Program-made: the position numbers and the translations under genes
In this document: piece by piece, positions 7,235 to 9,928 of the stretch
Numbering within the stretch: position 1 is the first letter of the stretch
Layout of the letters: each line of letters begins with the position of its first letter
Notes under the pieces: model-generated
The model's database searches: none
The model's input: the letters and a program-made list of their open reading frames with translations, nothing else
What the model was told of the DNA's origin: nothing
Source of the DNA: Bacteroidota bacterium
GTDB lineage: Bacteria; Bacteroidota; Ignavibacteria; Kapaibacteriales; UBA2268
Assembly (NCBI GenBank): GCA_017428585.1
Contig: JAFRQN010000017.1
Coordinates: 1 to 9,928, forward strand
Reading direction: 5' to 3'
DNA length: 9,928 nucleotides

Positions 7235-9316
7235 ATGAAAAAACTAATTTTTTGCATTATTCTTTTTGCTATGGAAATAAATTGTTATGCTTATGTTTTT
7301 AATCCACCTTATACAGAGTCTATTCCTGTAAGAGATACGTTGCATAATTTTCATTTTATTGATAATTACAGATGGTTGGAAGATAAAAAAGACAATAAAG
7401 TATTTGAGTGGTCTAAAGCACAACATCAATATACAATTGATTATATCAATAATAATTTTACAAAATATCCTGGGTTAACAGAAGAAATTCGTAAAATAAA
7501 AGATAGAGATTATATTTCTGCACCTTCTATTGTTGCTGACAGAGAATTCTTTACAAAAAAAATGCGTGGTGATCAACAATATAAGCTTTATACAAAAATA
7601 AAAAATAAGGAAATTTTATTATTCGATCCTGTAAAAATAGATCCTACAGGAAAAACAGCTATATCTTCTATAAAATATAATAAAAAAGCTGATAAAGTTG
7701 CTATCGGTGTACAAAAGCAAGGTAATGAGGTAAATACTTTCTATATTATTGATACAAAAAAAGGGAAAAATTTATATGATCCAATTGAGGGGTTAGCTGA
7801 TTTTAGTTGGACAAATGATGAACAACATGCTTACTTAACTCTTAGGGATAGAGAGATGTTAGAAAAACAAATTCCTATGAGTATTGTATTGCATAAACTT
7901 GGTTCAAAACGTAGCGAAGATAAGATGTTGATGAAAGCACCTAACATGAAAAATTTTGTCGATATTTGGGATACAAAAGAGGATTCTGCTAAAAACTATA
8001 CATTTGTTTCAGAGGCAGATTTTTGGTCAAATACTTTATATATTCTAAATATTGGAGATGATTTGTCAAAGAAACAAAAAATATTTTCAAGTACAAAATA
8101 TAGAGCTTATCCAGAATTACGTGATGGCAAAATATTTTTTATGACAAATTATGAAGCACCTAATTGGAAAATTATGGTAGCTGATGCATCTAATCCTTCT
8201 TTTGAAAACTGGAGAGAATTTTACTCAGAGAAAGAAACTACTTTGGAAAGTTATGTGTTTACATCAGATTATTGTTTAATTCATTACAGAAAAGATGTTT
8301 TGTCAAGAATAGATGTATATACAAAAGATGGTAAATTTGTTAAACATTTAGATTTACCAGAAGTTGCAGACTTTGGTGGCTTGAGTTATCATAAGAAAAC
8401 TAATACTGTATATGTTTCTTTTAATGCTGTAAATATTCCAACTAAAATATATAAATTAGATGGAAAAACATTGGAATGGAAGTTTTTCTGGCAAGATAAT
8501 ATTGATGTCGATGCTAAGGATGTAGTCGTTGAACAAAAATTTTATAATTCCTTTGATGGCACACGTGTTCCTATTTTTATTATTCATAAAAAAGGAATAA
8601 AACTTGATGGAAATAATCCTACTTTAATGTATGGTTATGGTGGGTTTAATCATGTGGTAAAACCTGGATTTATTGGTCATTATCTTTCTTTCTTAAACAG
8701 AGGTGGTGTATATGTGTTAGCATGTATTCGTGGTGGTGGTGAATATGGTGAAAAATGGCATCAAGATGGAATGCTTGAAAATAAAGAAAAATCTTTGAAA
8801 GATTTTGCATCAGCTTGCGAATTTCTATTTGAACAAAAGTATACAAATCCAAATAGATTGGCTTTAAGAGCAGGAAGTAACGGTGGTATTTTGATAGGCT
8901 GGATGACATTAAAAAGACCAGATTTATTTAAGGCGGCTGTATGTGCAGTACCATTATTAGATATGCTTCGCTATCATAAATTTTTAATGGGACCTTATTG
9001 GATTCCTGAGTATGGAGATCCTGATAAAAAAGAAGATTTTTTAACTATATTAAATTATTCACCTTATCAAAATATTAGAGAAGGTATAAATTATCCATCT
9101 TTATTAATTAAGGCGGGGGAAAATGATGCAAGGGTAGATCCGTTACATGCTAAAAAATTTGCAGCTGCTCTTCAAAATCATAAAGGACAAACTAATCCTA
9201 TAATGCTATATATCGATTTTGAAAGCGGACATGGAAGTGGACAATCAATAGATCAGGAAGTATATAATCTTGAAATGGAACTAAGATATGTGATGGATCG
9301 AATAGGAATGAAATAA
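7235..9316 (+). CDS. Secreted prolyl oligopeptidase, peptidase family S9A
   Basis: Serine peptidase that cleaves short peptides after proline. The 693-residue protein starts with a Sec signal peptide (MKKLIFCIILFAME...CYA, cleavage likely after Ala19), so it should act in the periplasm or outside; Cys17 is not in a lipobox. The N-terminal segment has the family YRWLED (45-50), a beta-propeller spans about 75-425, and the alpha/beta-hydrolase domain runs from about 428. YGYGGFN (466-472) supplies the oxyanion Tyr468, RGGGEYGEKWH follows, the nucleophile is Ser548 in AGSNGG, and Trp589 (PYWIPEYG) aligns with the proline-stacking Trp of pig enzyme. Asp631 and Arg633 in ENDARVDP and His666 in SGHGSG complete the triad and substrate contacts. 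Each lies a constant six residues before its pig counterpart. Odd point: the first Gly of the GxSxG elbow is Ala546. It lies 41 bp after the transporter, without its own clear promoter, and ends at a terminator. Confidence 0.95.
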   Translation: MKKLIFCIILFAMEINCYAYVFNPPYTESIPVRDTLHNFHFIDNYRWLEDKKDNKVFEWSKAQHQYTIDYINNNFTKYPGLTEEIRKIKDRDYISAPSIVADREFFTKKMRGDQQYKLYTKIKNKEILLFDPVKIDPTGKTAISSIKYNKKADKVAIGVQKQGNEVNTFYIIDTKKGKNLYDPIEGLADFSWTNDEQHAYLTLRDREMLEKQIPMSIVLHKLGSKRSEDKMLMKAPNMKNFVDIWDTKEDSAKNYTFVSEADFWSNTLYILNIGDDLSKKQKIFSSTKYRAYPELRDGKIFFMTNYEAPNWKIMVADASNPSFENWREFYSEKETTLESYVFTSDYCLIHYRKDVLSRIDVYTKDGKFVKHLDLPEVADFGGLSYHKKTNTVYVSFNAVNIPTKIYKLDGKTLEWKFFWQDNIDVDAKDVVVEQKFYNSFDGTRVPIFIIHKKGIKLDGNNPTLMYGYGGFNHVVKPGFIGHYLSFLNRGGVYVLACIRGGGEYGEKWHQDGMLENKEKSLKDFASACEFLFEQKYTNPNRLALRAGSNGGILIGWMTLKRPDLFKAAVCAVPLLDMLRYHKFLMGPYWIPEYGDPDKKEDFLTILNYSPYQNIREGINYPSLLIKAGENDARVDPLHAKKFAAALQNHKGQTNPIMLYIDFESGHGSGQSIDQEVYNLEMELRYVMDRIGMK

Positions 9317-9326
9317 TTCAAATAAT

Positions 9327-9353
9327 AAAAAAAGGAGCTATGCTCCTTTTTTT
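9327..9353. terminator. Bidirectional intrinsic terminator between the peptidase gene and rlmN
   Basis: A 12-bp stem (9327-9338 with 9342-9353: GC-rich GGAGC/GCTCC core extended by seven A-T pairs) closes a 3-nt loop. The A and T runs serve as U tracts on either strand. It begins 10 bp after the peptidase stop and reaches into the rlmN stop codon (9352-9354), so it can end both convergent transcripts. Confidence 0.9.
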
Positions 9354-9928
9354 ATTTATAATTATTATTCTTGCTATATGCTAACTGACCGCATGCAGCT
9401 TCTATATCTTGTCCTTGTGATTTCCTAATGATAGCCATAATATTTTTTTGATATAATTTTTTTGAAAACAAATTAATTTCTTTATTTGTTGCTGCTTTTA
9501 AATCATGCTTAGCCTTTGTAAATGATATATCATTAAAAGGTATAATATTAACTTTTGATGGTATTTTTTTTGTTAGTTTTAATAATTGAAAAACATCTCT
9601 ATCTCGGTTATTTAATCCACTAAATAAAATATATTCAAAAGTTATAGGTAGTTTTGTTTTTTTATAGTAATATTCTATAGCACTAAATGTATCAGATAAA
9701 CTATTTGCCAATGGAATGATGCTTTTTCTAATATCATCAAAAGGTGAATGTAAAGAAAGTGCTAATTTTATTTTTAAATTAGAATCTGCTAACTCAATAA
9801 TTTTTGAGGGAAAACCAATAGTTGATAATGTTATATTTCTATGATTAATTATATTATGTTTTATTAATATTTTTATGGCATTAATGGTATTATCATAATT
9901 TAACAATGGTTCTCCCATTCCCATTATA
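9352..9928 (-). CDS. rlmN: 23S rRNA (adenine2503-C2)/tRNA (adenine37-C2) methyltransferase RlmN, C-terminal part
   Basis: Radical SAM enzyme that methylates C2 of A2503 in 23S rRNA and of A37 in some tRNAs. About 192 codons are visible of a family length of roughly 340-390; the N-terminal half, including the CxxxCxxC iron-sulfur motif, lies beyond the right edge. The ATG at 9924 is internal, not the start: it is part of the conserved IMGMGEPLLNYDN, the SAM-binding GEP motif, and the frame stays open to the edge. Also visible are LALSLHSP, VNIIPFND and, near the C-terminus, GQDIEAACGQLA, whose Cys (codon 9391-9393) matches the family's methylated catalytic Cys (Cys355 in E. coli). The chain ends in a short Asn/Lys tail and its stop overlaps the terminator stem. 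No sign of frameshift in the visible part. The paralogue Cfr is less likely because of the chromosomal housekeeping setting. Confidence 0.95.
   Translation of the reverse strand, partial: IMGMGEPLLNYDNTINAIKILIKHNIINHRNITLSTIGFPSKIIELADSNLKIKLALSLHSPFDDIRKSIIPLANSLSDTFSAIEYYYKKTKLPITFEYILFSGLNNRDRDVFQLLKLTKKIPSKVNIIPFNDISFTKAKHDLKAATNKEINLFSKKLYQKNIMAIIRKSQGQDIEAACGQLAYSKNNNYK

Noticed and set aside
8670..8909. Antisense open frame with a His-rich stretch inside the peptidase gene
   Set aside because: The His run is the reverse reading of the Gly/Thr codons (ggt, gtg repeats) around the conserved RGGGEYG motif.
9352..9924. A complete 190-residue protein starting at the ATG at 9924
   Set aside because: That Met is inside the conserved GMGEP motif of RlmN and the frame continues to the window edge, so the gene is cut by the window and not naturally short.
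1..9928. Mobile element, CRISPR array, toxin-antitoxin or defence system
   Set aside because: All long frames are explained by housekeeping or peptide-use families; there are no direct-repeat arrays, transposase motifs, integrase genes or small paired genes.

Overview
The window is about 9.9 kb of strongly AT-rich chromosomal DNA (roughly 30% GC by eye). It carries seven housekeeping or metabolic genes packed with short gaps. It most likely comes from the Bacteroidota or the wider Bacteroidota/Chlorobiota (FCB) group. The leaders upstream of the start codons are A/T-rich and mostly lack Shine-Dalgarno sequences. The S1 gene has a textbook TTTG-N19-TAnnTTTG promoter, and three further -7 boxes of the TAnnTTTG type precede other genes. 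An outer-membrane assembly lipoprotein (BamD) shows a Gram-negative envelope, and the one-chain glycyl-tRNA synthetase and the WSPRAQ motif of MnmG fit the same group. I cannot name a genus.

Layout, left to right. (1) A minus-strand gene for a short, four-domain ribosomal protein S1-like protein (28-1287). (2) A divergent promoter region, then mnmG and glyS on the plus strand, 34 bp apart and probably one transcript (1461-4773). (3) A strong bidirectional terminator (4790-4822). (4) bamD on the minus strand (4840-5610). (5) A second divergent promoter region, then a POT/PTR2 peptide transporter and a secreted S9A prolyl oligopeptidase on the plus strand, 41 bp apart (5799-9316). (6) A second bidirectional hairpin terminator (9327-9353). 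(7) The C-terminal half of rlmN on the minus strand, cut by the right edge (9352-9928). The genes thus form two divergent pairs of transcription units separated by convergent terminators.

The genes fall into three themes. The translation genes are S1 (mRNA binding), MnmG (tRNA wobble-uridine modification), GlyRS (tRNA charging) and RlmN (rRNA/tRNA adenosine methylation). BamD belongs to outer-membrane protein insertion. The transporter and prolyl oligopeptidase look like a small peptide-use module: an exported peptidase trims proline-containing oligopeptides and the carrier imports the products.

I found no mobile element, CRISPR array, phage gene, tRNA/rRNA gene or defence system, and no clear new system. 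The points worth a second look are at residue level (an Ala in the nucleophile elbow of the peptidase, substitutions in a conserved MnmG motif), the shortened S1 protein, and the compact regulatory and terminator architecture. No gap between genes exceeds 190 bp.
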